From NCBI GenBank assembly GCA_944389145.1, contig CALXLH010000023.1, forward strand, positions 1 to 64,000: DNA of 64,000 nt, in the 5' to 3' direction. Source of the DNA: an uncultured Spirochaetaceae bacterium. Lineage in GTDB: Bacteria > Spirochaetota > Spirochaetia > Sphaerochaetales > Sphaerochaetaceae. Below, one piece after another: positions 34,840 through 46,324 of the stretch. The first letter of the stretch is position 1, and the number at the start of each line of letters is the position of its first letter. The position numbers were made by a program, and so were the translations under genes. The notes under the pieces are model-generated. The model did not search any database and was not told the origin of the DNA. It saw only the letters and a list, made by a program, of their open reading frames with translations.

Positions 34840-35217
34840 TCAGAGGATATCCTTCTCATCATCCGTGTCACTCTGCCACGGAAACGGTATCCTCACGGAC
34901 TCGAGCAGGTTCACCCGCCCTTCTCCCGTGATGTTGAAAGGAGAGCCATCCACCGCCTTCAGGAAGTCCTCATAGCTCTGAAGGATAAGGTCGGAGATCA
35001 TGTCCCCCTCAGGAAGGGAAAGGATGAATACCGGCTTTGCCTTGAGATATGAGTACAGCTGATATCGGTAGAACGAGACGAACTCAAGCGTAAGGTCTGC
35101 TCCGGAAAGACGGGAGAGGAAGGCGTCGACATATGATTCGAACGCCGCATCAAGCTCGTTGTTCCTCGCTTCCCTGCTTCCTTCCTTGTATATGATAATG
35201 CTCAGAGCGTTGTCCAT
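34840..35217 (-). CDS. Small protein of unknown function
   Basis: The ATG at 35217 has AGGTG five bases upstream and leaves room for the groES promoter. The longer reading from 35313 overlaps that promoter and has no such site. The 125-residue product (MDNALSIIIYKEGSREARNNE...) is acidic and soluble, without a recognised motif. It has a hydrophobic core segment (PVFILSLPEGDMISDLILQSY) and a polar acidic tail. Divergent from groES. Confidence 0.68.
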   Translation of the reverse strand: MDNALSIIIYKEGSREARNNELDAAFESYVDAFLSRLSGADLTLEFVSFYRYQLYSYLKAKPVFILSLPEGDMISDLILQSYEDFLKAVDGSPFNITGEGRVNLLESVRIPFPWQSDTDDEKDIL

Positions 35218-35296
35218 GCTATCACCTACAATCGGAATATAATAATGATCAAGAAAAAGTGAAGAGCTTGTGTAGATTACTTTTTTGACTTCCATC

Positions 35297-35325
35297 TTGC
35301 CGTTTGCCTTCACTCTATGTATATT
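35297..35325 (+). promoter_or_regulatory. Promoter of groES
   Basis: TTGCCG (35297-35302) and TATATT (35320-35325) are 17 bases apart. I looked for a CIRCE element (TTAGCACTC-N9-GAGTGCTAA) and found none, so heat control by HrcA is not supported here. Confidence 0.62.
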
Positions 35326-35372
35326 CCATTATGGTCTAGGACCTATAACATCAGTATTCAGAGGTGAAGAAT

Positions 35373-35636
35373 ATGAAGATCAATCCACTTGGCGACAGGG
35401 TTCTTGTCAAGGCGAAGGCTGTCGAGGAGAAGACAGCATCCGGCATCTATATTCCGCAGACTGCGCAGGAGAAGACTCAGATCGCGACGGTCGTTGCCAT
35501 CGGCGATGACGAGTCCATCAAGGTCAAGGTCGGCGATGAGGTCATCCATGACAAGTATGCAGGAACGCAGTTCAAGGACAATGGCGATGAGTACCTCATC
35601 CTGAACTATGCGGATATCCTGGCCGTTATCGGCTGA
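35373..35636 (+). CDS. groES: Co-chaperonin GroES
   Basis: The ATG at 35373 is preceded by AGAGGTGA. An upstream GTG lies inside that site and is not the start. The 87-residue protein (MKINPLGDRVLVKAKAVEE) has the mobile loop (KTASGIYIPQTAQEKTQ) and roof region (KVGDEVIHDKYAGTQFK). It caps the GroEL ring during protein folding. groEL is absent next to it, as in Treponema and Borrelia, where the two genes are apart. Confidence 0.97.
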   Translation: MKINPLGDRVLVKAKAVEEKTASGIYIPQTAQEKTQIATVVAIGDDESIKVKVGDEVIHDKYAGTQFKDNGDEYLILNYADILAVIG

Positions 35637-35660
35637 TAGAGAAGACAGCGAGTCTATCGG

Positions 35661-35687
35661 GACGGGCTTCCAAGGCCCGTCTTTTTT
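35661..35687 (+). terminator. Rho-independent terminator of groES
   Basis: A 7-bp stem GACGGGC/GCCCGTC with loop TTCCAAG is followed by six T. Confidence 0.93.
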
Positions 35688-35689
35688 CA

Positions 35690-37753
35690 TCAGAACAGGA
35701 ATCTCTCGATCTTATCCGGGATATTCCCGATCATCGTATCCTCAGGTACATAGCAGCGAGGAAGCGCGGAGAGCATCGCGCGGCCATAGTATGTAGAGAG
35801 GATGCGCGTATCAAGGATCAGCACGACGCCCCTGTCCTCCTCGTTCCTTATCAGCCGCCCCAGTCCCTGCTTGAGACGCAGTGTCGCCTCCGGAACCGCT
35901 ATCTCCATGAAAGGCCGCCCTCCGCTCTTCTCAAGATGCGCCGAGCGCGCCGCGGCTATAGGCGTCGATGGCACGGAGAAAGGCAGCTTCACGATTATCA
36001 CCAGACGCAGCGTATCGCCGGGGGCATCTATGCCCTCCCAGAATGAGGAGACAGCGAGAAGTGAGCTGTCCTTCCTCTCCCTGAATGAAGCCAGAAGCGA
36101 TGCCCTGGAGGCCCTGTCATCCTGCAGCAGTAGATCATCGATATCCCCGCTTATCCGCTGATAGACGCTCCTCATCATCTCCTTGGAGGTAAAGAGCACC
36201 AGCGCGCCGCCGCCTGATGACTGGATCGCGTCCTTAACCACGGATGAGACATACTCAGCATAGGAAGCGCTCTCTCCGCTTGAGAAGGAACGTCCGTCCT
36301 GCGGGACGAGAAGCATCAGATTGCGCTCATACCTGAAAGGAGAGCCGAACGACGCAGAGAGCATCCTCTCCCTCTCCTCGGCAAGCCCGGAACGCCTTGC
36401 GAAGTATTCGAATGAGTCTCCTATGGAGACTGTCGCCGAGGAGTAGATCATCGAAGAGATGTTCCTCAGGAGCATCCTGCTGAGGACAGGGCCGGTATCC
36501 ATCGGCGCAAGCCGTATCTCCCAGCGGCCTCCCCTTTCCACGGCATACGGTATCCTCTCATCCCAGTCGGAGAAGCGGATGAATGATGATAGCACGTCGG
36601 CATAGGAGGCCAGCGTTTCCGTATAACGAACGAGAAGCTCCATATAGGAGGCGTTCTCCTCAGCCGGGCTCTCGCTGTAGCCGGAATAGACGTCGGCATG
36701 GATGCGCCTCAGCTCCTCAGAGATAGCCTCGCCTTCACGGAGCCTGTCGCGGCATCTCTCATAGAATCCGGGGGTAAGCAGCAGCTCTCCCCTGTCAGCT
36801 CCCAGGATAGAGGAAAGAAGCCGGTCATACTCCTGCAGCATCGTCCTGATATGCGCGATACGTTCCTTTATCCTCGCCCCGATTCCCCTGTCCTTCTCCT
36901 CGATGGAGAGGAAATCGAGGATGGAAGCCGATCCGAAGCGTCTCTCCTTGCGGGTAAGATAATCAAGATAGCGGCTGACCCTGTCGGAAGAATAGGCATC
37001 GGAGAGTACCTCCGTAGCCTCATCCTCGATATGATGGGCCTCATCCAGGATCGCATAGCGATAGCCTGGAAGCACCGCATCCTCGCTGAAGTCCTTTCCG
37101 TTCTCCGCCCTGTTCCTCGCATCCAGGAGCAGGAGATGATGATTGGTCACGACGATCCTTGCCTTCAGTGCCGCTCGCCTAGCCGAATAGAAGAAGCAGC
37201 GCGAGTAGTATGGACAGCGGAACGAAGGGCAGTCCTTCTCATCGGAGGCAAGCGCTGAGAAGAGCCGTCCTAAGGCTTCGCTATCAAGCTCCGGAAGCGC
37301 TCCGGTATCAGTGGCATCGACCCACTCGTCAAAGGCCTTCTCCTCATCTGACGGCTGGACCTTCAGGCTTTCCTTCTCAAGACGCTGATCCTCATAGCGC
37401 CTCAGGCAGAGGTAATTGGAACGGCCGAAGAGGATGGCTGTAGGCACATCAAGGCCGAGGGCTCCCTTAAGAAGGGGAATATCCTTATCATAGAGCTGCT
37501 TCTGCAGCGTAATCGTGGAAGTGGCGACGATGCACGCCGAACTTTCGTCAGAAGCGATCTGCAGGAATGCAGGGGCAAGGTAGGCAAAGCTCTTTCCAAT
37601 GCCTGTCCCGGCCTCGACGACGAGATGCTTATCCTCCCTCATCGCCTTTTCCACGAGCCTTGCCATCTCAAGCTGTCCCTCGCGGAAGGAGAAGCCAGGA
37701 AGTGCCGAGTCAAGCTCTCCTCCCGGAGAGAAGATGGAGTCGATATCCATCAC
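35690..37753 (-). CDS. dinG: DinG-family ATP-dependent DNA helicase
   Basis: An XPD-like superfamily-2 helicase that unwinds DNA with 5'-3' polarity and handles R-loops or damaged forks. Visible motifs are I (EAGTGIGKSFAYLAP), the Fe-S cluster cysteines (DCPSFRCPYYSRC), II (ILDEAHHIEDEA), III-IV (YSSATVS), V-VI (SFWEGIDAPGDTLRLVIIVKLPF; QGLGRLIRNEEDRG). At 687 residues it is normal. It is the last gene of a five-gene operon and overlaps the response-regulator gene by four bases, an unusual partnership. Confidence 0.93.
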   Translation of the reverse strand: MMDIDSIFSPGGELDSALPGFSFREGQLEMARLVEKAMREDKHLVVEAGTGIGKSFAYLAPAFLQIASDESSACIVATSTITLQKQLYDKDIPLLKGALGLDVPTAILFGRSNYLCLRRYEDQRLEKESLKVQPSDEEKAFDEWVDATDTGALPELDSEALGRLFSALASDEKDCPSFRCPYYSRCFFYSARRAALKARIVVTNHHLLLLDARNRAENGKDFSEDAVLPGYRYAILDEAHHIEDEATEVLSDAYSSDRVSRYLDYLTRKERRFGSASILDFLSIEEKDRGIGARIKERIAHIRTMLQEYDRLLSSILGADRGELLLTPGFYERCRDRLREGEAISEELRRIHADVYSGYSESPAEENASYMELLVRYTETLASYADVLSSFIRFSDWDERIPYAVERGGRWEIRLAPMDTGPVLSRMLLRNISSMIYSSATVSIGDSFEYFARRSGLAEERERMLSASFGSPFRYERNLMLLVPQDGRSFSSGESASYAEYVSSVVKDAIQSSGGGALVLFTSKEMMRSVYQRISGDIDDLLLQDDRASRASLLASFRERKDSSLLAVSSFWEGIDAPGDTLRLVIIVKLPFSVPSTPIAAARSAHLEKSGGRPFMEIAVPEATLRLKQGLGRLIRNEEDRGVVLILDTRILSTYYGRAMLSALPRCYVPEDTMIGNIPDKIERFLF

Positions 37754-39111
37754 TCCTCGTCCTTGCCAGCGTACTCTGCGAGCTTGCGATGCAGCGTCTT
37801 GCGTCCGATATCAAGAAGCTCAGCGGCCTTCGTCTTATTGCCGCCGCAGAAGGAGATCGTATCGAGGATGAGGCGTTTCTCAGCCTCGGACAGGGTTATG
37901 GGCAGCGTGAGCGTGAGAGTGCTTCCGCTCCCCTTCTCCCTTATCTGGGAAGGCAGGTCATCCACATCGATCACACGGTTCCGGCATAGTACGACAGCAG
38001 CCTCTATGCTGTTCCTGAGTTCCCTGACATTGCCCGGCCATGGATATGAGAAGAGAGCCTTCCTTGCAGCTGGCGTGAAGCCCTCGATCTTCCTGCCATC
38101 CTCGCTGTTGAACGTGCTGAGGAAGGACTGCGCAAGCAGCTCTATATCCTCCTTCCTCTCGCGAAGCGGCGGCACCTCGATATGCACGACATTGAGACGA
38201 TAGTACAGATCCTCGCGGAAGCGTCCCTCCCTAACCTCTGCGGCAAGATCACGGTTTGTCGCGCATATGACACGGACATCCACGGTGATGGTCTTCTCTC
38301 CTCCGACTCTCTCGAACTGCCTCTCCTGAAGCACCCTGAGAAGCTTCACCTGCGTCGCGGCATCTATCTCTCCGATCTCATCCAGGAAGAGAGTGCCTGT
38401 ATCCGCAAGCTCGAAGCGTCCCTTCTTCTGAGCGACAGCCCCTGTGAACGCTCCCTTCTCATGACCGAAAAGCTCATCCTCAAGGAGATTCGACGAGAGC
38501 GACGCGCAATGCACCTTCACGAAAGGCCTGCCATGCCTGTCAGAAAGGGACTCTATCGCATCTGCCACAAGCTCCTTGCCCGTACCTGATTCCCCGGTTA
38601 TGAGGACGCTCGCCTTTGTCGGGGCAACCTGGGCTATCGTCTGCATCAGGGCAGAGATCCGTCCTGACTTTCCGATTATCTTCCCATAGCCCTGCTGCTT
38701 CTTGAGCTTATCGATCTCCTCGGTAAGCCTCCTGTTCTGCTCGGCAAGGGATGATGCCGCGATGCTCTTCTTCACGACAAGCGAGAGCTTGTCTATATCT
38801 ACGGGCTTGGTGAAGAAGTCGATCGCGCCGTCACGCATCGTCTCCACGGCAGTCTCTATCGTGCCATGGCCGGTGAGTACTATCACAGGAAGCGTAGGAT
38901 AGGCCGAGCTGATCCTCTTCAGAAGCTCATATCCATCCATCTCAGGCATCCGCAGGTCGGTGATCACAAGGTCGATGCTGTTCTTATTGATCTTATCCCA
39001 GGCCTCCCTGCCATCAGCGGCCGTCATCACCTGATAGCCTTCATCCTCGAAGGCAAGCTCAAGACCTGAGCGTATGTTTTTCTCGTCATCAGCGATCAGC
39101 AGCGTTGCCAC
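37750..39111 (-). CDS. NtrC-family sigma-54-dependent response regulator
   Basis: It has a receiver domain with phospho-acceptor Asp52 (LVITDLRMPEMDG) and Lys102 (FFTKP). The AAA+ domain follows, with Walker A GESGTGKE (173-180), the sigma-54-contacting GAFTGA loop (220-225) and Walker B TLFLDEIGEI. A Fis-type helix-turn-helix ends the protein (GGNKTKAAELLDIGRKTLHRKL). It activates promoters of the -24/-12 class, so it is the best candidate activator of the RpoS-like gene at 34.7 kb. That link is inference. It overlaps the histidine-kinase gene by 23 bases. Confidence 0.96.
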   Translation of the reverse strand: MATLLIADDEKNIRSGLELAFEDEGYQVMTAADGREAWDKINKNSIDLVITDLRMPEMDGYELLKRISSAYPTLPVIVLTGHGTIETAVETMRDGAIDFFTKPVDIDKLSLVVKKSIAASSLAEQNRRLTEEIDKLKKQQGYGKIIGKSGRISALMQTIAQVAPTKASVLITGESGTGKELVADAIESLSDRHGRPFVKVHCASLSSNLLEDELFGHEKGAFTGAVAQKKGRFELADTGTLFLDEIGEIDAATQVKLLRVLQERQFERVGGEKTITVDVRVICATNRDLAAEVREGRFREDLYYRLNVVHIEVPPLRERKEDIELLAQSFLSTFNSEDGRKIEGFTPAARKALFSYPWPGNVRELRNSIEAAVVLCRNRVIDVDDLPSQIREKGSGSTLTLTLPITLSEAEKRLILDTISFCGGNKTKAAELLDIGRKTLHRKLAEYAGKDEE

Positions 39112-40285
39112 TCTCTTCCTCCTTATCTACCAATGCCCTTCTCTGGTTGCCAGGAACGGGAAGCTTTATGGTGAATACCGTACCCTTCCCCTGCTCTGAG
39201 GTTACGAAGATATCCCCGCGATGCTCCTTTATCACCTTGTATACCACGGTAAGCCCGAGGCCGGTCCCGCTTGCCTTCGTGGTGAAGTATGGCTCGAAGA
39301 TCTTCGAAAGGCTCTCCTCGTCTATTCCGGTACCGTTATCCTCTATCCTGATCGTCTCGAAGTCCCCATCGAGCTTCGTCGCTATCCTCAGCACTCCACC
39401 GCCAGGCATCGCTGCGAATGCGTTCTCCACGAGATTCAGCAGGCACTGCCTCAGATAGCGCTGATCCAGCTCCACAGAGGGCATGAAGCTCTCAAGCTCT
39501 GTACGTATCTCAATCTTCTTGTCACCTGCCTCAGGCGTAAGGAAGACAACGAGATCATCTATCACGGAATTTATCGAGCCAAGCCTCAGCTCGACGTTCA
39601 TCGGCCGCACTGCGAAGAGGAAATCCACGGCAATCGTATTCAGATGGTCTATCTCCTCATCCAGCACCGAGAGATAGCGGTCAGCATCATCCCCGGTAAG
39701 AGACCCCTTCGCGGAGAATGCCTTGCGCAGCAGCTGCAGATGTATCTTCATCGCCGCCAGGGGATTCTTTATCTCATGCGCGATACCGGCAGCCATCGTC
39801 GTCATAGAGGCAAGGGATTCCGAGCGGCGGAGCCTGGTCTCCCTGTTCATCTCCTCGGTTATATCCCTTACGACGATATCGGTATAGCGCTCGCTATCGA
39901 TATCGATCGAGGAGAAGGAGACACGCAACAGCCTCGTCTCCTCTCCCTGCTGGAAGGCGAAATCCCTGGCATCCGGCCTCTCCTTTCCAGTAAGGACGGA
40001 AAGCACGTATCTCTTCACATCGCCATCGAATGATGCATCATCTATCCTTGCGCCCTCACGGATCCTGTGCCTCCTGTCTGAGGGGATAAGGCGCATCATC
40101 GTCTTATTGGCGAGCATGATCTTACGCTCCTTGGAGACAACGACATGCCCGTCAGCAAGGGAGTCGAAGAGAGCGCGGCTGAGATCGATCTCCTCGATGC
40201 CGCCCTCGATGAGCTTGCGCAGCTCGGAACCGGGCAGGGCATCTATATCATCAAGGATCTTCCTCAATAGCTTATTTGACATCAC
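39089..40285 (-). CDS. Soluble PAS-type sensor histidine kinase (NtrB-like)
   Basis: This 398-residue protein has no membrane segment. An N-terminal PAS domain (about residues 30-145) is followed by HisKA with the phospho-acceptor His170 (AAGIAHEIKNPLAAMK) and a complete HATPase (LLNLVENAFAAMP; IRIEDNGTGIDEE; KASGTGLGLTVVYKV). It should phosphorylate the adjacent NtrC-type regulator in response to an internal cue. It overlaps holB by 14 bases upstream and the regulator gene downstream, so all are translated together. Confidence 0.95.
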   Translation of the reverse strand: MMSNKLLRKILDDIDALPGSELRKLIEGGIEEIDLSRALFDSLADGHVVVSKERKIMLANKTMMRLIPSDRRHRIREGARIDDASFDGDVKRYVLSVLTGKERPDARDFAFQQGEETRLLRVSFSSIDIDSERYTDIVVRDITEEMNRETRLRRSESLASMTTMAAGIAHEIKNPLAAMKIHLQLLRKAFSAKGSLTGDDADRYLSVLDEEIDHLNTIAVDFLFAVRPMNVELRLGSINSVIDDLVVFLTPEAGDKKIEIRTELESFMPSVELDQRYLRQCLLNLVENAFAAMPGGGVLRIATKLDGDFETIRIEDNGTGIDEESLSKIFEPYFTTKASGTGLGLTVVYKVIKEHRGDIFVTSEQGKGTVFTIKLPVPGNQRRALVDKEEESGNAADR

Positions 40286-41459
40286 AGACCTCCCTCAGCG
40301 TCAGATCGAGGGCGAGGCGGAGCGGCATATTGAAGGTATCGCTCCTGAGAAGGTTGCCCGAGAGCGAGCGATACACCCTCTTCGCATCGCCTGGCCGCAT
40401 CCTTCCCTCACGAAGCAGCCCCTCCAGGCGCTGTATCAGGCTTTCCCGGAAGAACTCCTCCCCTCCCGATCTCTCAAGGCCGGAGAATATCTCCTCCTCT
40501 TCCTTCATTCCAAGAGCCTTCCCGCTTACGATAGCATGAAGATATGAGCCGACGTATCCCTCCATGGCCTTCCTTTCGCTCTCGGCAGAGCCCTCCGCGA
40601 AGAAGAAGGCGTCGAATGATGGAAATCCAGAGTAGATAGAGAATTCCTCTCCGATGAATGCGGAGACCTTTGCCTCAGATAGCTCAGGGAAGGAAAAGCG
40701 GCGGCAGCGCGAGAGTATCGTCTCGAGAAGCCTTGACGGGCTCTTGGAGATAAGTATCAGATGGGCATGCTCCGGCGGTTCCTCCAGCAGCTTCAGGAGG
40801 CTGTTCTTCGCCCCTTCGGCATAGTCCTCCGGATTCTCGAATATCACGACCTTCTCATCCACGCCCTCCGCAAGCCATGACTGGACAGCCCTGATCTCCT
40901 CGATGGTTGCTCCCGGTGTCTTCTTTCCGACATTGATCACGGCATCGGTCAGGTAGCCGTCTATCAGCGATGCGATGCTGTCGATCTCCTCTGCGGAATA
41001 CTCCCTGTCAGCCTCAATGGCCATGAGGCTCTCATCGATCAGGGATGCGACCGCGCTTACGGACCTGTCCCCCTCCGTCCTCTCATCACGGGCCTTCGCC
41101 CCTGAGGCCTCCCTGTGAAGCGGGGCGATTGCCTGATGGTACTGCATCAGGACCTTCCTCACCGTCTGGATATAGAAGATGCGCGCACGCCTGTTGCGCT
41201 GGCGCCTGAGAAGGGAGGATGCGGCATTGAGCACCATGCGCATCGGACGGGAAAGGAAAAGGCAGATGGAAGAGGACGAAAGAAGCTCCCTTCCCTCCTC
41301 TCCTGTAAGCGTGAAGGCAAGATCCAGGGCCGCAGTAAGGCGCGAGGAGCCGCGGCAGCCAGAGAAGAGAAGCGTCTGAGGCAGCATCGAGCCATCAAGC
41401 ACGCTCTCTATGCTTTGAGCCATCGCATCCTGGGTGCGCCGGAGGGCATCAAACCCCAT
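40272..41459 (-). CDS. holB: DNA polymerase III delta-prime-like clamp-loader subunit
   Basis: The family signature NSLLKLLEEPPEHAHLILIS is followed by LLETILSRCRRFSF, as in clamp-loader subunits. The P-loop position reads FSGCRGSSRL, lacking the Lys-Thr of a working Walker A, which is normal for delta-prime. Extra helical sequence (residues about 75-165) separates the two motifs and has no clear counterpart. It helps open the beta clamp for loading onto DNA. It lies between cvpA and the histidine kinase with short overlaps on both sides. Confidence 0.85.
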   Translation of the reverse strand: MGFDALRRTQDAMAQSIESVLDGSMLPQTLLFSGCRGSSRLTAALDLAFTLTGEEGRELLSSSSICLFLSRPMRMVLNAASSLLRRQRNRRARIFYIQTVRKVLMQYHQAIAPLHREASGAKARDERTEGDRSVSAVASLIDESLMAIEADREYSAEEIDSIASLIDGYLTDAVINVGKKTPGATIEEIRAVQSWLAEGVDEKVVIFENPEDYAEGAKNSLLKLLEEPPEHAHLILISKSPSRLLETILSRCRRFSFPELSEAKVSAFIGEEFSIYSGFPSFDAFFFAEGSAESERKAMEGYVGSYLHAIVSGKALGMKEEEEIFSGLERSGGEEFFRESLIQRLEGLLREGRMRPGDAKRVYRSLSGNLLRSDTFNMPLRLALDLTLREVCDVK

Positions 41460-41973
41460 CGATCACCTCCAAGAAGGACTCGGTGAGCGTCGGAAAGAGC
41501 GGCCTGATAAGCTCCTTGATGATCAGGCTGCCATCGGTCAGCGCCGAGATATCGATGAACGTCTGGAAATTAAGCACCGCAAGGATTATCGAGAGGGTTA
41601 TCGATGAGGCCAGGAGGCCCCAGATGAAGCCGAGTATCGAGTCGATTGCCCGGAGATGGCTGCTCGCGCCGAGTATCGTCGAAAGCTGGGAGCCGAGTAT
41701 GCAGATGAGCAGATAGACCACCAGCGATAGCCCGACGAACACGATAAGCGTGGACCAGAATAGCGGGATTCCCGTCTGCGATTCGACAAGCGCGGCAAGG
41801 TCCTCCGTGAAAAGAAGCGATACGGGAATCGCGAGAAGAAGGCCGACGAGCCTCGTTGCGGAGACGCTGAAGCCCGTGATGCATCCGGAAATCGCGCCTA
41901 CGAGCACGATGACGACTGTGATTATATCAAGGATGCCGAAGCTCAGCGTCCCGATGGTAAAAGACCAATCCAT
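41449..41973 (-). CDS. cvpA: CvpA-family membrane protein
   Basis: The 174-residue protein has four predicted membrane helices (GILDIITVVIVLVGAISGCI; LVGLLLAIPVSLLF; TLIVFVGLSLVVYLLICIL; FIWGLLASSITLSIILAVL), the CvpA pattern, with the G-F-x-x-S-x-x-R region between helices 1 and 2. CvpA homologues affect envelope stability and colicin export; the precise role is unknown. It is first in the cvpA-holB-kinase-regulator-dinG operon. A TATCAT box ends eight bases before its ATG, suggesting a leaderless message. Confidence 0.88.
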   Translation of the reverse strand: MDWSFTIGTLSFGILDIITVVIVLVGAISGCITGFSVSATRLVGLLLAIPVSLLFTEDLAALVESQTGIPLFWSTLIVFVGLSLVVYLLICILGSQLSTILGASSHLRAIDSILGFIWGLLASSITLSIILAVLNFQTFIDISALTDGSLIIKELIRPLFPTLTESFLEVIDGV

Positions 41974-41980
41974 ATATGAA

Positions 41981-42009
41981 ATGATAGCCGAATCAGGGAC
42001 CGGCTACAA
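41981..42009 (-). promoter_or_regulatory. Promoter of the cvpA-holB-kinase-regulator-dinG operon
   Basis: Minus-strand TTGTAG (42004-42009) and TATCAT (41981-41986) are 17 bases apart. The predicted start falls at or next to the cvpA ATG at 41973. A TACTAT (42061-42066) on the plus strand is similarly placed before secA, so the 102-base gap holds back-to-back promoters. Confidence 0.5.
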
Positions 42010-42075
42010 GGAAGCGTCTAATCATGTTTGCTCCCTTAGCTACACGTTCACACGTTTTTTTACTATCATTCGGGT

Positions 42076-44844
<2,769 letters not shown>

Positions 44845-44861
44845 GCTTAGTATCATCAGAG

Positions 44862-44892
44862 TGCCCACGGAATCCCGTGGGCATATCTATTT
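44862..44892 (+). terminator. Terminator of secA (hairpin copy A)
   Basis: A perfect 9-bp stem TGCCCACGG/CCGTGGGCA with loop AATC is followed by TATCTATTT. Nearly the same hairpin recurs at 46325-46348, after hipA. Confidence 0.75.
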
Positions 44893-44898
44893 AGTACC

Positions 44899-44949
44899 AA
44901 TATATTGATTATTATTCCTATTTTTCAGGAAAAGTGCTAATATATTGAT
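44899..44949 (+). promoter_or_regulatory. Repeats and probable promoter upstream of hipB
   Basis: AATATATTGAT occurs twice in direct orientation (44899-44909 and 44939-44949), 40 bp apart. A TAATAT -10-like box (44938-44943) overlaps the second copy and would start transcription at about 44950, two bases before the hipB ATG. Autorepression by HipB binding to these repeats is the likely mechanism. Confidence 0.5.
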
Positions 44950-44951
44950 AT

Positions 44952-45245
44952 ATGATTAACCTCGATGATTTCGGGAAGACCCCGAAGGAGATCATAGCTG
45001 CCATAGCGTCATCGGAGAAGGAGAAGCGGAAGAGGCTCGGCATCACGCAGAAGGAGATGTCCATACGCTCCGGCATACCGCTATCTACGCTAAGGCGATT
45101 CGAGCAGACTGGGGAGATATCACTGATAAGCCTCGCGAAGATCGCGATCGTCCTTAATGACGAGGACGGCATCACCAGCATATTCCGTAAGGTCGGATAT
45201 GCTTCCATGAAGGAGCTTCTTGATGCAAGACATCACAAAGGTTGA
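44952..45245 (+). CDS. HipB-like antitoxin, XRE-family repressor
   Basis: The 97-residue protein has a central helix-turn-helix (GITQKEMSIRSGIPLSTLRRFEQTG) of the Cro/C1 type, with a short hydrophobic C-terminal part (MKELLDARHHKG). It should bind DNA at its own promoter and hold the HipA kinase inactive. There is no Shine-Dalgarno before the ATG. Its last 23 bases overlap hipA. Confidence 0.88.
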   Translation: MINLDDFGKTPKEIIAAIASSEKEKRKRLGITQKEMSIRSGIPLSTLRRFEQTGEISLISLAKIAIVLNDEDGITSIFRKVGYASMKELLDARHHKG

Positions 45246-46317
45246 CGTATATGCAGGAGATAGGCTGATAGGAACGATCGCTGAATATGACAGAGGCCGT
45301 ACTGCCTTCGAGTATTCCGCGCAATGGCTTGCTACAGGATTCTCAATCAGCCCGTTCTCTCTTCCGCTCAAGCAACAGCTATTCGTGGCGGAGGATAGGA
45401 GCATGGAAGGACTTTTCGGTGTCTTCTATGACTCTCTCCCTGATGGATGGGGGCGTCTTCTTACCGACAGATACCTGAGTTCCCTTGGCATCGAGCGTAT
45501 TACTCCACTGACACGGCTATGCATGCTATCGAAGACATCATCAGGTCTTCTGGAGTACCAGCCATCGATTGCTGATGATGAAATCCTAGAGGGCGATGAT
45601 CTCGACGAACTGCATAGGATCACAGGGGAAATCCTTGAAGATTCAGCCGTGTCTCAGGAGGATCTAGAGAGGCTCTACGCTAAAGGAGGATCATCCGGTG
45701 GTGCCAGACCAAAAGTGAATATCGATATAGACGGAGAGCCTTGGATCGTGAAGTTCCCTACCAGGCTTGACGGACCAGATGCCGGATACATGGAATACGA
45801 GTGCAACAGGAAGGCCGCCGATGCTGGTCTGACTATCCCTGATATCAGGCTTTTACCGTCAAGGTACACCAAGGGATTCTTCGCTGTAAGGCGATTCGAC
45901 AGGCATGGAGGCAGAAGGATACACATGCTATCGCTCTCCGGACTCCTGGAATCATCGCACCGATACCCTGCCTTGGACTATACGCATCTGCTTAAGGCAA
46001 CCCTTATCCTGACAAGATCTGAAGAAGCGCTCTATGAGGCATTCAGGATGGCCTGCTTCAACGTGATGATCGGGAATCAGGATGACCATGGCAAGAACTT
46101 CGCATTCCTGTATGATGAGACGCTCAACGGCTGGCAGCTTGCTCCTGCATATGATCTCACGAAATCAAGCACATCATTCGGAGAGCAATCCACTACAGTG
46201 TGCGGCAAAGGGAGGGACATCAATGATGATGACCTACGGCGTCTTGGGGATATGTTCTCCCTTGACGAGCAGAGACGCAATGAGATCATCAGGGATGTGC
46301 ATGCGGCAGTAGGCTGA
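45223..46317 (+). CDS. HipA-family serine/threonine kinase toxin
   Basis: The start is the ATG at 45223, eight bases after AAGGAG inside hipB. The earlier TTG at 45220 is less likely. The 364-residue protein shows HipA hallmarks: the N-terminal couple_hipA part (VYAGDRLIGTIAEY, YDSLPDGWGRLL), the P-loop-like SSGGARPKVNI, then WIVKFP. The catalytic loop NVMIGNQDDHGKNFAFLYD and metal-binding APAYDLTKS complete the kinase. HipA proteins phosphorylate aminoacyl-tRNA synthetases and stall growth. The hipBA pair sits between two copies of a hairpin. Confidence 0.92.
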   Translation: MQDITKVDVYAGDRLIGTIAEYDRGRTAFEYSAQWLATGFSISPFSLPLKQQLFVAEDRSMEGLFGVFYDSLPDGWGRLLTDRYLSSLGIERITPLTRLCMLSKTSSGLLEYQPSIADDEILEGDDLDELHRITGEILEDSAVSQEDLERLYAKGGSSGGARPKVNIDIDGEPWIVKFPTRLDGPDAGYMEYECNRKAADAGLTIPDIRLLPSRYTKGFFAVRRFDRHGGRRIHMLSLSGLLESSHRYPALDYTHLLKATLILTRSEEALYEAFRMACFNVMIGNQDDHGKNFAFLYDETLNGWQLAPAYDLTKSSTSFGEQSTTVCGKGRDINDDDLRRLGDMFSLDEQRRNEIIRDVHAAVG

Positions 46318-46324
46318 TGAGATG

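Noticed and set aside
35218-35372. CIRCE heat-shock operator upstream of groES
   Set aside because: I searched for TTAGCACTC and GAGTGCTAA on both strands and found neither.
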